Part shown: in pieces, positions 26,828-36,487 of the stretch
Layout of the letters: every line of letters begins with the position of its first letter
Numbering within the stretch: position 1 is the stretch's first letter
Origin: Piscinibacter lacus
GTDB lineage: Bacteria; Pseudomonadota; Gammaproteobacteria; Burkholderiales; Burkholderiaceae_C
Assembly (NCBI RefSeq): GCF_016735685.1
Contig: NZ_JAERRA010000001.1
Coordinates: forward strand, 310,001-374,000
DNA length: 64,000 nucleotides
Reading direction: 5' to 3'
Notes under the pieces: model-generated
Told to the model about the DNA's origin: nothing
The model's database searches: none
What the model saw: the letters and a program-made list of their open reading frames with translations, nothing else
Translations under genes and position numbers: made by a program

Positions 26828-27736
26828 TCAACCCGGCCCGCGCCGGGCCAGGGCCGCGGCATACAGGGCCTTGCGCGGCAGGCCGTGGGCCTCGGCGCTG
26901 AGGGCGGCAGCCTGCTTCAGCGGCAGCTCGCGCAGCAGCAGGTCGAGCAGGCGCAGGGCCTCGGCCGGCAGGGCATCGGCGGCAGCCTCCGCCGCGGGCT
27001 CGGCATGCAGCACCAGGACGAATTCGCCGCGCAGGCGGTTCGGATCGGCCGCCAGCCAGGCTGGCAGCTCGGCCAGCGGTCCGGTCACCAGGGTCTCGAA
27101 CTGCTTGCTCAGCTCGCGGGCCAGGGTCAGGCGGCGGGTCGGCAGGGCGGCGGCCAGCGCGGCCACCAGGGCCTCGATGCGGTGCGGCGCCTCGAAGAGC
27201 ACCTGCGCCTCGTCGGCTGCGGCGGCCAGGGCCTGGATCTCGCGCTCGCGGGCCTGGGCCTTGGGCGAGAGAAAGCCGAGGAAGCGGAAGCCGCGGGCCT
27301 GCGTGTCGCCGGCCGCGCTCAGCGCCGTCAGCACCGCGCTGGGCCCGGGCAGCGGCATCACCCGCAGGCCGGCGGCCTGCACCGCCGCGACCAGGCGCGC
27401 GCCCGGGTCGCTGACGGCCGGCGTGCCGGCATCGCTGGCATAGGCGATGCGCTCGCCCGCCTGCAGGCGCTGCACGATCTGCGCGGCGGCCTGGGCCTCG
27501 TTGTGCTCGTGCACGGCGATCAGCGGCCGGTCCAGGCCCAGGTGATGCAGCAGGCCGGCGGTCACGCGGGTGTCCTCGCAGGCCACCGCATCGACGCGGC
27601 CGAGCAGGTGGATGGCACGCAGGCTCAGGTCGGCCAGGTTGCCGATCGGCGTGGCGACCACATAGAGGGTGGCCGGCGGATACTGCTGGGCACCGGCCGC
27701 TTCGGCGGCGGCCTGCTGGATCAGGAGAGGGTTCAC
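26828..27736 (-). CDS. rsmI: 16S rRNA (cytidine-1402-2'-O)-methyltransferase RsmI
   Basis: RsmI makes the 2'-O-methyl of m4Cm1402 in the ribosomal P site. The 302-residue protein has the tetrapyrrole-methylase fold with [50 protein letters not shown] and [16 protein letters not shown]. No ATG is near the conserved start, so GTG at 27736 was chosen, 22 codons before the first strand. It is divergent from yraN with a 39-bp gap, so the two promoters must overlap or lie in the coding ends. Confidence 0.9.
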   Translation of the reverse strand: MNPLLIQQAAAEAAGAQQYPPATLYVVATPIGNLADLSLRAIHLLGRVDAVACEDTRVTAGLLHHLGLDRPLIAVHEHNEAQAAAQIVQRLQAGERIAYASDAGTPAVSDPGARLVAAVQAAGLRVMPLPGPSAVLTALSAAGDTQARGFRFLGFLSPKAQAREREIQALAAAADEAQVLFEAPHRIEALVAALAAALPTRRLTLARELSKQFETLVTGPLAELPAWLAADPNRLRGEFVLVLHAEPAAEAAADALPAEALRLLDLLLRELPLKQAAALSAEAHGLPRKALYAAALARRGPG

Positions 27737-27775
27737 GCAGGCGGCACCGGCCGGGGGGAGGGAGGGAAAAAGGCG

Positions 27776-28165
27776 ATGAGCACACCCGCCAAGGGGCCCA
27801 CGCGCCAGCAAGTCGGCGCCGCCGCGGAGGACCGCGCGCTGGCCCATCTGCAGGCCGCCGGCCTGCGGCTGCTGGCGCGGAATTATCGAGTCGCCGCCGG
27901 CCCGCGGGCGCGCGGCGGCGAGATCGATCTGATCCTGCGCGCACGCGACGGCACCGTCGTCTTCGTCGAAGTCCGCCACCGCGCCGACGCCCGCCACGGC
28001 GGGGCCGCCGCCAGCATCGGCCCGACCAAGCAGGCGCGGCTGATCTTCGCGGCCCGACACTGGCTGCAACGCCAGCCCGGCGCGCTGCCGCCCTGCCGCT
28101 TTGATGTGGTCGCCCTCGACGGCGAGGCCCTGCAGTGGCTGCAAGCGGCCTTCGATGCCTCCTGA
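27776..28165 (+). CDS. yraN: YraN/UPF0102 nuclease-like protein
   Basis: This is a 129-residue protein of the YraN family, which has a Holliday-junction-resolvase-like fold. The predicted active residues are visible: the [12 protein letters not shown] helix, [23 protein letters not shown] (D, E-x-V/K pattern) and the KQARL helix. In this protein the usual lysine after E-V is arginine (EVRHR), as in part of the family. It lies next to rsmI, diaA and dolP, the same set as in E. coli. The role is not established. Confidence 0.88.
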   Translation: MSTPAKGPTRQQVGAAAEDRALAHLQAAGLRLLARNYRVAAGPRARGGEIDLILRARDGTVVFVEVRHRADARHGGAAASIGPTKQARLIFAARHWLQRQPGALPPCRFDVVALDGEALQWLQAAFDAS

Positions 28166-28296
28166 GGCGTCACGGCCCGGGCCCGGGCCGGTGCAGATGC
28201 GCCGAAAAGTAAGCGCACGCCCACCGCCTTACGCCGGGTGCCGGCGGCGTGCGGGCGGGAACCGGGGCGTCACGGGCCGGCTCGTATGATCGAGCC

Positions 28297-28893
28297 ATGC
28301 TTGAACAAAGAATCCAGCGCCAGTTCTTCGACAGCGCCGACCTGAAGTACCAGGCCGCCGAGATCCTGTCGCGCCCGATCGCCGATGCGGCCCAGGCCCT
28401 GCTCGGCAGCCTGACGGGCGGCGGCAAGGTCCTGGTCTGCGGCAACGGCGGTTCGGCCGCCGATGCGCAGCACTTCGCGGCCGAGTTCGTCGGGCGCTTC
28501 GAGCGCGAGCGCCCCGGCCTCGCGGCGATCGCGCTGACCACCGACAGCTCCATCCTCACCGCCATCGCCAACGACTATGCCTACGAGCAGGTCTACGCGA
28601 AGCAGGTGCAGGCCCTGGGCCAGCCCGGCGATGTGCTGATCGCGATCAGCACCAGCGGCAATTCCGCCAATGTGCTGGCCGCCGTGCGGGCCGCGCACGA
28701 GCGCGAGCTGACCGTGATCGCGCTGACCGGCCGGGGCGGCGGCGCGCTGGCCACGGCCCTGGCCGACACCGATGTCCACATCTGCGTGCCCCACGAACGC
28801 ACCGCGCGCATCCAGGAGGTTCACCTGCTGACCCTGCACTGCCTCTGCGACGCGGTCGACCATCAATTGCTTGGCGAACAGGATCCCGCATGA
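28297..28893 (+). CDS. diaA: SIS-domain protein DiaA/GmhA family
   Basis: This 198-residue sugar-isomerase-fold protein is closest in context to DiaA, the tetrameric DnaA-binding initiator of replication, and in sequence also to phosphoheptose isomerase GmhA. It shows [24 protein letters not shown] and [15 protein letters not shown]. The neighbours (yraN before, dolP after with a 4-bp overlap) match the E. coli diaA locus, which favours DiaA. The zinc-binding and catalytic Glu/His of GmhA are partly kept ([17 protein letters not shown]), so an isomerase role is not excluded. Confidence 0.85.
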   Translation: MLEQRIQRQFFDSADLKYQAAEILSRPIADAAQALLGSLTGGGKVLVCGNGGSAADAQHFAAEFVGRFERERPGLAAIALTTDSSILTAIANDYAYEQVYAKQVQALGQPGDVLIAISTSGNSANVLAAVRAAHERELTVIALTGRGGGALATALADTDVHICVPHERTARIQEVHLLTLHCLCDAVDHQLLGEQDPA

Positions 28894-29537
28894 ACACCCG
28901 TCTCCGATCGCTTCTGCTGTCCACCCTCGGCGCGGCCACCCTGGCCGCCAGCCTTTCGGCCTGCGTGCCGCTGATGGTCGGCGGCGCGGTGGGCACCGCC
29001 CTGGTCGCCACCGACCGCCGCACCTCGGGCGCGCAACTGGAGGACCAGGGCATCGAGCTCAAGGGCGGCCAGCGCCTGCGCGAGGTCCTCGGCGACCGCG
29101 GCCATGTCAACCTGACCAGCTTCAACCGCACGGTGCTGATCACCGGCGAGGTGCCGACGGCCGAGGACAAGGCGGCGATCGAACGCGCGATCGGCCAGGT
29201 CGACAATGTGCGCGGCGTGGTCAATGAGCTCGGCATCGGCCCGGTCAGCTCGATCGGTTCGCGCTCCAACGACGGCCTGATCACCACCAAGGTCAAGGGC
29301 CGCTTCGTCGAGGCACAGGACCTGTTCTCGAACGCCGTCAAGGTCGTGACCGAGCGCGGCATCGTCTACCTGATGGGCCGCGTGACCGAGCGCGAGGCCA
29401 AGCGAGCGACCGACCTGGCCCGCGGCACCACCGGCGTGCAGAAGGTCGTGACGGTCTTCGACCTGGTCAGCGAAGAAGAGCTGGCCCGCATCGGCGCCCC
29501 GGCGCCGAGCACGAACGTGACGCCGACCAAGCCCTGA
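28890..29537 (+). CDS. dolP: BON-domain outer-membrane lipoprotein (DolP-like)
   Basis: This is a 215-residue lipoprotein with lipobox LSAC near residue 25 and two BON domains (about residues 60-120 and 135-200), each with the RVxGVVNELG- or [13 protein letters not shown] end. DolP (YraP) supports outer-membrane integrity and BAM function in E. coli. It is coupled to diaA by ATGA. A short Pro/Thr tail ends the protein. The identification rests on domain layout plus conserved neighbours. Confidence 0.9.
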   Translation: MNTRLRSLLLSTLGAATLAASLSACVPLMVGGAVGTALVATDRRTSGAQLEDQGIELKGGQRLREVLGDRGHVNLTSFNRTVLITGEVPTAEDKAAIERAIGQVDNVRGVVNELGIGPVSSIGSRSNDGLITTKVKGRFVEAQDLFSNAVKVVTERGIVYLMGRVTEREAKRATDLARGTTGVQKVVTVFDLVSEEELARIGAPAPSTNVTPTKP

Positions 29538-29575
29538 CCGGAACCCGCGCGGCCTGCCGCGCCAGCAGCGCCTCG

Positions 29576-29601
29576 CAAGGGCCCGCCTCGGCGGGCCCTT
29601 G
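29576..29601. terminator. Bidirectional terminator
   Basis: CAAGGGCCCGCC and GGCGGGCCCTTG make a perfect 12-bp stem with a 2-base spacer between the convergent dolP and oxidoreductase genes. It lacks long T runs but is well placed to end both messages. Confidence 0.65.
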
Positions 29602-29606
29602 GCCCT

Positions 29607-30515
29607 TCAGCGCAGGCGCCGGATCAGGCTGGAGGTGTCCTGGCGGCCGCCGCCCTGGGCCTGCACATCGCCATAGAACTGGTCGACCAGGGCCGTGACC
29701 GGCAGGCGCACGCCCTGGCGGCGGGCCTCGTCCAGCACGAGGCCCAGGTCCTTGCGCATCCAGTCGACGGCGAAGCCGAAGTCGAAGCGGCCCTCGACCA
29801 TGGTCGGACCGCGGTTGTCCATCTGCCAGCTCTGCGCGGCACCCTTGCCGATCACGCCGAGCACGGCCTTCATGTCCAGGCCGGCCTTCTCGCCGAAGGC
29901 GATCGCCTCGGCCAGGCCCTGCACCAGGCCGGCAATCGCGATCTGGTTGACCATCTTGGCGAGCTGGCCCGAGCCGGCCGGGCCGAGCAGGGTCACGGCC
30001 TTGGCGAAGGCCATGGCCACCGGCTGGATGCGGGCGAAGACTTCGGGCGCGCCGCCGCACATCACGGTGAGCGCGCCATTGAGCGCGCCGAGGTTGCCGC
30101 CCGAGACCGGCGCATCGACGAAGCCCAGGCCGCGCGCCGTGGCCGCGGCGTCCAGCTCGCGGGCGATGTCGGCCGAGGCGGTGGTGTGGTCGACGAAGAC
30201 CGCGCCCGGCGCCATGCCGTGGAAGGCGCCGTGCTCGCCGAGCGTCACCTCGCGCAGGTCCGCATCGTTGCCGACGCAGGCGAAGACGATGTCGGCCCCG
30301 GCCGCCGCTTCGCGCGGCGTGGCCGCGCTCGCGCCGCCGTAGGCCGCCACCCATTCGGCCGCCTTGGCCGCGGTGCGGTTGTAGACGGTGACCGCGTGGC
30401 CCGCACGGGCCAGGTGGCCGGCCATGGGATGGCCCATCACGCCCAGGCCGAGAAAGGCGACCCGGCGGGCGGGGGTGGCGTCGTAGGTCTTGGCGGCGGC
30501 AAGCGGGAAGCTCAT
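29607..30515 (-). CDS. 3-hydroxyisobutyrate dehydrogenase-family oxidoreductase
   Basis: This is a 302-residue beta-hydroxyacid dehydrogenase. The NAD(P) site FLGLGVMGHPMAGHL is near residue 20, with VYNRT after the second strand (Arg suggests NADP). The substrate motif FVDAPVSGGNLGALNGALTVMCGG and the catalytic lysine in GSGQLAKMVNQI are intact. Candidates are 3-hydroxyisobutyrate, tartronate semialdehyde and 2-hydroxy-3-oxopropionate; the neighbours do not help choose. It is transcribed toward the dolP terminator. Confidence 0.9.
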   Translation of the reverse strand: MSFPLAAAKTYDATPARRVAFLGLGVMGHPMAGHLARAGHAVTVYNRTAAKAAEWVAAYGGASAATPREAAAGADIVFACVGNDADLREVTLGEHGAFHGMAPGAVFVDHTTASADIARELDAAATARGLGFVDAPVSGGNLGALNGALTVMCGGAPEVFARIQPVAMAFAKAVTLLGPAGSGQLAKMVNQIAIAGLVQGLAEAIAFGEKAGLDMKAVLGVIGKGAAQSWQMDNRGPTMVEGRFDFGFAVDWMRKDLGLVLDEARRQGVRLPVTALVDQFYGDVQAQGGGRQDTSSLIRRLR

Positions 30516-30550
30516 GATCGATCGTCAGGCAGGAGGCAGGGCCTCGGACC

Positions 30551-31684
30551 TTACATGATCGTCAGGTGCTCGGTGCCTGCGGCCAGGTCGGGATTGCGCG
30601 CCTGCCCGCTGTGCAGCTTGATCTGCAGCCGCAGGTCGTTGAGCGAGTCGGCGTGGCGCAGCGCATCCTCGTAGCTGATCTGCTGCGCCTCGTGCAGGTC
30701 GAACAGGGCCTGGTCGAAGGTCTGCATGCCGGCCTCGCGCGAGCGTTTCATCAGCTCCTTCAGCGCGGCCACCTCGCCCTTGAAGATCAGGTCGGCCGCC
30801 AGCGGCGTGTTCAGCAGGATCTCCACCGCCGCCGCCCGGCCGCCGCCGGCGCGCGGCAGCAGGCGCTGCGAGACCATGGCGCGCAGGTTCAGCGACAGGT
30901 CCATCAGCAGTTGCGCATGGCGCTCCTGCGGGAAGAAGTTCAGCACCCGGTCCAAGGCCTGGTTGGCGCTGTTGGCATGCAGGGTGGCCATGCAGAGGTG
31001 GCCGGTCTCGGCGAAGGCGATGGCATGGTCCATGGTCTCGCGGTCGCGGATCTCGCCCATCAGGATCACGTCGGGCGCCTGGCGCAGGGTGTTCTTCAGC
31101 GCGGCCTCCCAGCTGTCGGTGTCGAGGCCGACCTCGCGCTGGGTGACGATGCAGTTCTTGTGCGGATGCACGAACTCGATCGGGTCCTCCACCGTCACGA
31201 TGTGGCCGTGGCTGTGGGTGTTGCGGTGGTCGACCATGGCCGCCAGCGTCGTGCTCTTGCCCGAGCCGGTCGCGCCGACCACGATCACCAGGCCGCGCTT
31301 GCTGAGCGTGATGTCCTTGAGCACCGGCGGCAGGCCCAGGCCGTCAAGCGTCGGCAGCGTGCTGGGGATGGTGCGCAGCACCAGGCCGACCTGGCCCTGC
31401 TGCAGGAAGGCATTGGCGCGGAAGCGGCCGATGTCCTTGGGCGCGATCGCGAAATTGCACTCCTTGGTCTTCTCGAATTCGGCGGCCTGGCGGTCGTTCA
31501 TCACCGCGCGGGCCAGGGCCAGGGTGTGCTGGCCGCTCAGCGGCTGGGCCGAGACCTTGGTCATCACGCCGTCGATCTTCATCGCGGGCGGGAAGTCGGC
31601 GGTCAGGAACAGGTCCGAGCCCTTGCGCGCGACCAGCAAGCGCAGCAGCTCGGCGATGAACTGGGCGGCGGCATCACGTTCCAT
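30551..31684 (-). CDS. pilU: Type IV pilus retraction ATPase PilU
   Basis: PilU is the accessory retraction ATPase that works with PilT on type IV pili at the inner membrane. The 377-residue protein has Walker A GATGSGKST, the Asp box VTVEDPIEFVH, Walker B DVILMGEIRDRETM and the His box GHLCMATLHANS. It lacks the AIRNLIRE motif of PilT and has a longer C-terminal tail, as expected for PilU. It lies 33 bp after pilT, in one operon. Confidence 0.95.
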   Translation of the reverse strand: MERDAAAQFIAELLRLLVARKGSDLFLTADFPPAMKIDGVMTKVSAQPLSGQHTLALARAVMNDRQAAEFEKTKECNFAIAPKDIGRFRANAFLQQGQVGLVLRTIPSTLPTLDGLGLPPVLKDITLSKRGLVIVVGATGSGKSTTLAAMVDHRNTHSHGHIVTVEDPIEFVHPHKNCIVTQREVGLDTDSWEAALKNTLRQAPDVILMGEIRDRETMDHAIAFAETGHLCMATLHANSANQALDRVLNFFPQERHAQLLMDLSLNLRAMVSQRLLPRAGGGRAAAVEILLNTPLAADLIFKGEVAALKELMKRSREAGMQTFDQALFDLHEAQQISYEDALRHADSLNDLRLQIKLHSGQARNPDLAAGTEHLTIM

Positions 31685-31717
31685 CGCGGGGCTCCCGGGG
31701 TCAGGCGAGGCAGCGGC

Positions 31718-32761
31718 TCACAGCGGAAAGCTCTCGGGCGAGCGGGCCTTGCTGCGCGCCTCGGGCAGGCTGATCTGCTTGCGCCGCACCAGGTCGGCCA
31801 GGGCCTGGTCGAGCGTGACCATGCCCTGGCCCGCGCCGGTCTGCATGGCGCTGTACATCTGGGCGATCTTGTTCTCGCGGATCAGGTTCCGGATCGCCGG
31901 GGTGCCGAGCATGATCTCGTGCGCCGCCACGCGGCCCTGGCCGTCGAGCGTCTTGCACAGCGTCTGCGAGATCACCGCGACCAGCGATTCCGACAGCATG
32001 GTGCGCACCATGTCCTTCTCCGCCGCGGGGAAGACATCGACGATGCGGTCCACCGTCTTGGCCGCGCTGCTGGTGTGCAGGGTGCCGAAGACGAGGTGGC
32101 CGGTCTCGGCCGCGGTCAGGGCCAGGCGGATGGTCTCCAGGTCGCGCATCTCGCCGACCAGGATGGCGTCCGGGTCCTCGCGCAGCGCCGAGCGCAGCGC
32201 ATTCGCGAAGCTTTGCGTGTGCGCGCCGACTTCGCGCTGGTTGACCAGGCACTGCTTGCTCTCGTGCACGAACTCGATCGGGTCCTCCACCGTCAGGATG
32301 TGGCCATGCTCCTGCTCGTTCAGGTGGTTGACCATGGCCGCCAGCGTGGTGCTCTTGCCCGAACCGGTCGGGCCGGTCACCAGCACCAGGCCGCGCGGCT
32401 TCAGGGCCAGCTCGCCGAAGATGCGCGGCGCGCTCAACTGCTCCAGCGTCAGCAGCGTGCTGGGGATGGTGCGCAGCACCGCGCCCGGGCCGCGCTGCTG
32501 GTTGTAGGCATTCACGCGGAAGCGCGCCAGGCCCTGCAGCTCGAAGGAGAAGTCGATCTCCAGCCGCTCCTCGAAGACCTTGCGCTGGGCATCGTTCATG
32601 ATGTCGTAGACCATCGCATGGACGGCCTTCGCATCCAGCGCGTCCATGCTGATCCGGCGCACGTCCCCGTGCACGCGGATCATCGGCGGCAGCCCCGCCG
32701 ACAGGTGCAGGTCCGAAGCCTTGTTCCTGACCGCGAAGGCCAGCAGTTGGGTGATGTCCAT
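31718..32761 (-). CDS. pilT: Type IV pilus retraction ATPase PilT
   Basis: PilT is a hexameric ATPase that depolymerises type IV pili and powers twitching and DNA uptake. The 347-residue protein has the N-terminal PAS-like part (DLHLSAGLPPMIRVHGD), Walker A GPTGSGKST, Walker B DAILVGEMRDLETI, the His box THLVFGTLHTSS-like segment and the diagnostic GTPAIRNLIRENK near the C-terminus. It is first in pilT-pilU and divergent from yggS, with 63 bp between the starts. Confidence 0.97.
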   Translation of the reverse strand: MDITQLLAFAVRNKASDLHLSAGLPPMIRVHGDVRRISMDALDAKAVHAMVYDIMNDAQRKVFEERLEIDFSFELQGLARFRVNAYNQQRGPGAVLRTIPSTLLTLEQLSAPRIFGELALKPRGLVLVTGPTGSGKSTTLAAMVNHLNEQEHGHILTVEDPIEFVHESKQCLVNQREVGAHTQSFANALRSALREDPDAILVGEMRDLETIRLALTAAETGHLVFGTLHTSSAAKTVDRIVDVFPAAEKDMVRTMLSESLVAVISQTLCKTLDGQGRVAAHEIMLGTPAIRNLIRENKIAQMYSAMQTGAGQGMVTLDQALADLVRRKQISLPEARSKARSPESFPL

Positions 32762-32824
32762 GGTTCATGGTCCCGGCTGCTCGGCGCCGACCCCTGTCGA
32801 CCCCTTCTTCCCAGGCACCGTACC

Positions 32825-33511
32825 GTGATCGACCGCAAGCGACAAGAACTGAAGGACCGCATCGCCGCCGCCTGCCGGCAAGCCGGCCGGCCCGAGGACA
32901 GCGTCACGCTGCTGGCCGTCAGCAAGACCCAGCCCGCCGAGGCCGTGGCCGCCGCGCTCGCCGCCGGCCAGCAGGCCTTCGGCGAGAACTATGTGCAAGA
33001 GGCGCTCGACAAGATCGACGCGCTGATCGCCCATCGCGAGCACCTGCAATGGCATCTGATCGGCCCGCTGCAGAGCAACAAGACCCGCGTCGTGGCCGAG
33101 GCCTTCGACTGGGTCCACAGCATCGACCGGCTGAAGATCGCCGAGCGCCTGTCGGCCCAGCGCCCGCCCGGCCTGCCGCCGCTGGATGTCTGCCTGCAGG
33201 TCAATGTCAGCGGCGAGGCGAGCAAGAGCGGCATCGCGCCGGCCGAGCTGCCGGCCCTGGCCCATGCCGTCGCCGCCCTGCCGCGGCTGCGACTGCGCGG
33301 CCTGATGAGCATCCCCGAGCCGGTCGAGGGCCTGGCCGCGCAGCGCCTGCCGCATGCGCGGCTGCGCGCGCTCTTCGAGCAACTGCGCGACGCGGGCCTG
33401 CCGCTGGACACCCTCTCGATGGGCATGAGCGCCGACCTGGAAGCCGCCGTGCTGGAGGGCGCGACGATGCTGCGCATCGGCACCGCCCTGTTCGGCGCGC
33501 GAGCTGCCTAG
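32825..33511 (+). CDS. PLP homeostasis protein YggS
   Basis: This is a 228-residue single-domain PLP-binding protein of the YggS/PROSC family, a barrel that holds pyridoxal phosphate without known catalysis and affects B6 and amino-acid balance. The PLP lysine is in LLAVSKTQPAE; FGENYVQEALDK, WHLIGPLQSNKTR and LSMGMSADLEAAVLEGATMLRIGTALFG are the other family blocks. No ATG precedes the conserved start, so GTG at 32825 was chosen. proC follows after 38 bp, a very common pairing. Confidence 0.93.
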   Translation: MIDRKRQELKDRIAAACRQAGRPEDSVTLLAVSKTQPAEAVAAALAAGQQAFGENYVQEALDKIDALIAHREHLQWHLIGPLQSNKTRVVAEAFDWVHSIDRLKIAERLSAQRPPGLPPLDVCLQVNVSGEASKSGIAPAELPALAHAVAALPRLRLRGLMSIPEPVEGLAAQRLPHARLRALFEQLRDAGLPLDTLSMGMSADLEAAVLEGATMLRIGTALFGARAA

Positions 33512-33549
33512 ACTCGCAGCCTTCCGCCCCTCCGTGCCCGAGCCGCGCC

Positions 33550-34377
33550 ATGTCCTCTTCCTCCTTCCCAACCATCGCCTTCATCGGCGGCGGCAACATG
33601 GCCAGCGCGCTGATCGGCGGCCTGCGCCGCCAGGGCCATCCGGCCGAGGCCCTGGTCGTCATCGAGCCGCATGCGCCGCAGCGCGAGCGCCTGGCCGCGG
33701 AGCACGGCCTGCAGGCCCTAGCCGCACCCAGCCCGGCGCTGGCGGCAGCGCAAACCGTGGTCTGGGCGGTCAAGCCCCAGGTCTTTGCCGAGGCCGCCGC
33801 GCCCTGCCGCGCGCTGGTGGCCGGCGCGCTGCAGCTCAGCGTGATGGCCGGCATCCGAAGCGAGACCCTGGTCGCCGCCACCGGCAGCGAGCGCGTGGTG
33901 CGGGCGATGCCGAACACGCCGGCGCTGATCGGCCAGGGCATGGCCGGGTTGTATGCGCGGCCGGCGGTGAGTGCGGCCGAGCGCGCCGGCATCGAGGCGC
34001 TGCTGGCGCCGACCGGGCAGACGCTGTGGGTGGCGCAGGAAGCGCAGCTCGATGCGGTCACCGCCCTCAGCGGCTCCGGCCCGGCCTATGTCTTCCTCGT
34101 GCTGGAGGCGCTGATCGCCGGCGGCGAGGCCGTCGGCCTGAGCGCCGCGCAGGCCCGCAGCCTGGCCCTGCAGACCCTGGCCGGCGCGACGGCCCTGGCC
34201 GCGCAATCGGACGAGCCGCCGGCCGTGCTGCGCGAGCGCGTCACCTCCAAGGGCGGCACCACCTTTGCCGCGCTGGAGGTGATGCGCGCCGGCGGCCTGC
34301 CGGAGACCATCGTCCGCGCCGTGCAAGCCGCGGCGGCGCGGGCCGAGGAGCTCGGCCGGCCCGCCGCGCAGGCGTAA
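33550..34377 (+). CDS. proC: Pyrroline-5-carboxylate reductase
   Basis: ProC catalyses the last step of proline synthesis. The 275-residue protein has the dinucleotide site FIGGGNMASALIGGL, VVWAVKPQVF, VVRAMPNTPALIGQGM and SGSGPAYVFLVLEAL, and the C-terminal dimerisation helix with LRERVTSKGGTTFAALEVM. It is in an apparent operon with yggS. Confidence 0.97.
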   Translation: MSSSSFPTIAFIGGGNMASALIGGLRRQGHPAEALVVIEPHAPQRERLAAEHGLQALAAPSPALAAAQTVVWAVKPQVFAEAAAPCRALVAGALQLSVMAGIRSETLVAATGSERVVRAMPNTPALIGQGMAGLYARPAVSAAERAGIEALLAPTGQTLWVAQEAQLDAVTALSGSGPAYVFLVLEALIAGGEAVGLSAAQARSLALQTLAGATALAAQSDEPPAVLRERVTSKGGTTFAALEVMRAGGLPETIVRAVQAAAARAEELGRPAAQA

Positions 34378-34449
34378 GCCCGGGCGCCCTGCGCCGACCC
34401 ACTTTTACGCGCGCGCCTGGCCGCCCCCCTCATCCGACCGGAGAACCCC

Positions 34450-35019
34450 ATGCCCTCCCTGCCCCCCTTCGCCGCCGCCCTGCTGCTGGGCAGCGGCCTA
34501 CTCCTGGGCCCGACGGCCCAGGCCCTGGAGCTGTCCGGCCGCAAGACGCTGTCGGCCCACACCGCGGACGGCGGCAAGATCGAGCTGGGCTCGGTGCTGT
34601 TCAGCCCGGCAGCCGACGGGGCGGTGGGCTTCAAGGTCGAGATGAAGCATGAGGCGCTGAGCGACCACTTCCTCTCGATGCGCGAGTTCAAGTGCCTGCC
34701 CGGCCCCAAGGAAATCAGTTGCTACGTGCCCTACCCCTACCGCCATCCGGGCCAGGTGCGCCCTGGCCAGTTGGCCTGGCTGGAGCACAACCTGCTGTTC
34801 TTCTTCAAGACCCCGGCGGATTTCGGCGCCAAGCTCTGGAACGGCCTCTACTTCGAGTTCAAGGACACCGGCAAGGCCTTGGTGGGCCTGCCCAAGGCGG
34901 TCGATCTGAATGCCATCGGCGCCCCGCCGAACGATCTGAACAAGCCGCCCTATGCGCCGGCCGAGCGTCACGCGATCCCGGACGGCGCGCGCTGGATCGT
35001 CAGCCTGACGATCGAGTGA
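34450..35019 (+). CDS. Secreted hypothetical protein
   Basis: This is a 189-residue protein with a cleavable signal peptide (ending TAQA-LEL near residue 25). The mature part is probably all-beta, with two cysteines about 10 residues apart (FKCLPGPKEISCYVPYPY) that could form a disulfide. I do not recognise the family; similar proteins appear annotated as hypothetical in Burkholderiales. The start has GGAG upstream. It stands alone between proC and the convergent acyltransferase gene, with no functional hint. Confidence 0.65.
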   Translation: MPSLPPFAAALLLGSGLLLGPTAQALELSGRKTLSAHTADGGKIELGSVLFSPAADGAVGFKVEMKHEALSDHFLSMREFKCLPGPKEISCYVPYPYRHPGQVRPGQLAWLEHNLLFFFKTPADFGAKLWNGLYFEFKDTGKALVGLPKAVDLNAIGAPPNDLNKPPYAPAERHAIPDGARWIVSLTIE

Positions 35020-35073
35020 GGCCCGGGCGCGCCGGCCGCAGCGTGCTGCCGCTGCGGGGGCCAGGCCGATGAT

Positions 35074-36114
35074 TCACACGATGGCCCGCAGGTAGGGCGT
35101 GCGGCGCATCAGATAGGTCAGCAGCGCCGCGCCGAACAGCCCACCGAGGATCCGAACGAGCAGGGTGACGTCAGGCGTAAGGCCGAAGTAGACCGAGAAC
35201 TTGTCGGCCACGCGGAAGCACAGCGGGTGGGCCAGGTAGACGCCCAGCGTCAGGACCGAAAGCCGCATGACCCAGACCGAGCGCTGCATCGGCACGGTGC
35301 AGAAGAGGATGATCACGGCGCCCAGCAGGTAGGCCACTGCCACATGATCGGCCAGCCCGGCCCACCAGGCGATCAAGGCCGAGATCGCCATCGCCACCGA
35401 CACCGCGATGAAGCGGCGCCGGCGCCCCTCGCCCTTGTAGCGCAGGGCATAGGAGTAGGCGAGGCCAAAGCCAGCCGACGGCACGGAGTAGACCAGGATG
35501 GGCTTGGAAGGCACGATGCTTGCGGCCAGCGGCACCATCGTCATCAGAAGCAGGCCCACCAAGCCGCCGATGCCCCAGCGCCAACCCAGGGGCACCTTGC
35601 GGACGAAGGGCCGGATGGAGAGCATCGCCGCGGTGGTGACCACGATGAAAGGCAAGTACCACAGGTGGAGTGCCGGCCAGTCCAGAACCGCCCAGATCGA
35701 ATCGCGCGACAGCAGCCGATCGAAGCCCCGCTCCATCCATACGCGAGCGGCGGCGTAGATAAACCACCAACCCACCCAAGGCAGCACCAGCCGCAGGCTG
35801 CGGCGCAGCAGAAAAACTTTCAGGGAAATCGGCTGGGCGAGTTGCTGGAAGGACAGCAGCAGGAATATGCCCAAGGCGGTTGAACCGATGTATTCAGCCG
35901 GTTCTCCGACTGCGTGGTAGACCACAATACCGATGGCGGCCACGACGCGCAGGTAGTCGGCGGACGGCACGAGCGCTGGTGGTGCTGAGAGCTCTCCCTC
36001 GCGGGACCAGCGCTGCCACACGGACAGCCCGTCAGCCGGTGAACCGGCCGAACTCTCATTGCTGCGCCGTTTGCTGAAAAACCTACCGAATCCGGCCATT
36101 GCACGCTTGATCAA
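35074..36114 (-). CDS. Acyltransferase-3 family membrane protein
   Basis: This is a 346-residue integral membrane protein with about ten membrane segments. It has the family opening with a conserved histidine (YLRVVAAIGIVVYHAVGE), RRSLRLVLPWV and LHLWYLPFI. Acyltransferase-3 proteins O-acetylate cell-surface sugars such as LPS or exopolysaccharide. A 50-residue charged N-terminal extension precedes the first segment. The gene and its upstream region are visibly less GC-rich than the neighbours, and no glycan genes are adjacent, so it may be a later acquisition; this is inference. Confidence 0.8.
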   Translation of the reverse strand: MIKRAMAGFGRFFSKRRSNESSAGSPADGLSVWQRWSREGELSAPPALVPSADYLRVVAAIGIVVYHAVGEPAEYIGSTALGIFLLLSFQQLAQPISLKVFLLRRSLRLVLPWVGWWFIYAAARVWMERGFDRLLSRDSIWAVLDWPALHLWYLPFIVVTTAAMLSIRPFVRKVPLGWRWGIGGLVGLLLMTMVPLAASIVPSKPILVYSVPSAGFGLAYSYALRYKGEGRRRRFIAVSVAMAISALIAWWAGLADHVAVAYLLGAVIILFCTVPMQRSVWVMRLSVLTLGVYLAHPLCFRVADKFSVYFGLTPDVTLLVRILGGLFGAALLTYLMRRTPYLRAIV

Positions 36115-36487
36115 GGGGAGCTTTATCGATTGACGGGCTGCCCACCCGATAAAGCACGATGGGATCTCGATGCAGCAGGCAACAGTCCAAGTCTACCGCC
36201 ACGACATTCTGCACTGCACTTGCGCAGCAATCATGCGGAAGCGCTGGTGACACAAGGCTCAATTAGCCCACCTAAGCCTTGCTTTTCGTGTCGTGGTGCC
36301 TGAACGCAACGCGCTCTCAAGAGCCACCGTGCGCTGGCGTATCGACCGCATCTCACGAGCAAATGCCGCGCCCAGGGTGCGCGCAATCGCGATGCCAACG
36401 CCGCCCGTGCACCCCGCGAGGCGCAAGCACCGCACGAGACGTGTGCCTCGGCGATGATGGCAGCGTTTCCTCTCGAGCGACCCCGCC
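36115..36487. other. Noncoding interval, lower GC
   Basis: These 373 bp separate the divergent acyltransferase and HMA genes. A 7-bp stem CAAGGCT/AGCCTTG at 36253-36281 followed by CTTTT is the only structure I see and could be a weak terminator. The short frames here have no family features. Confidence 0.4.
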
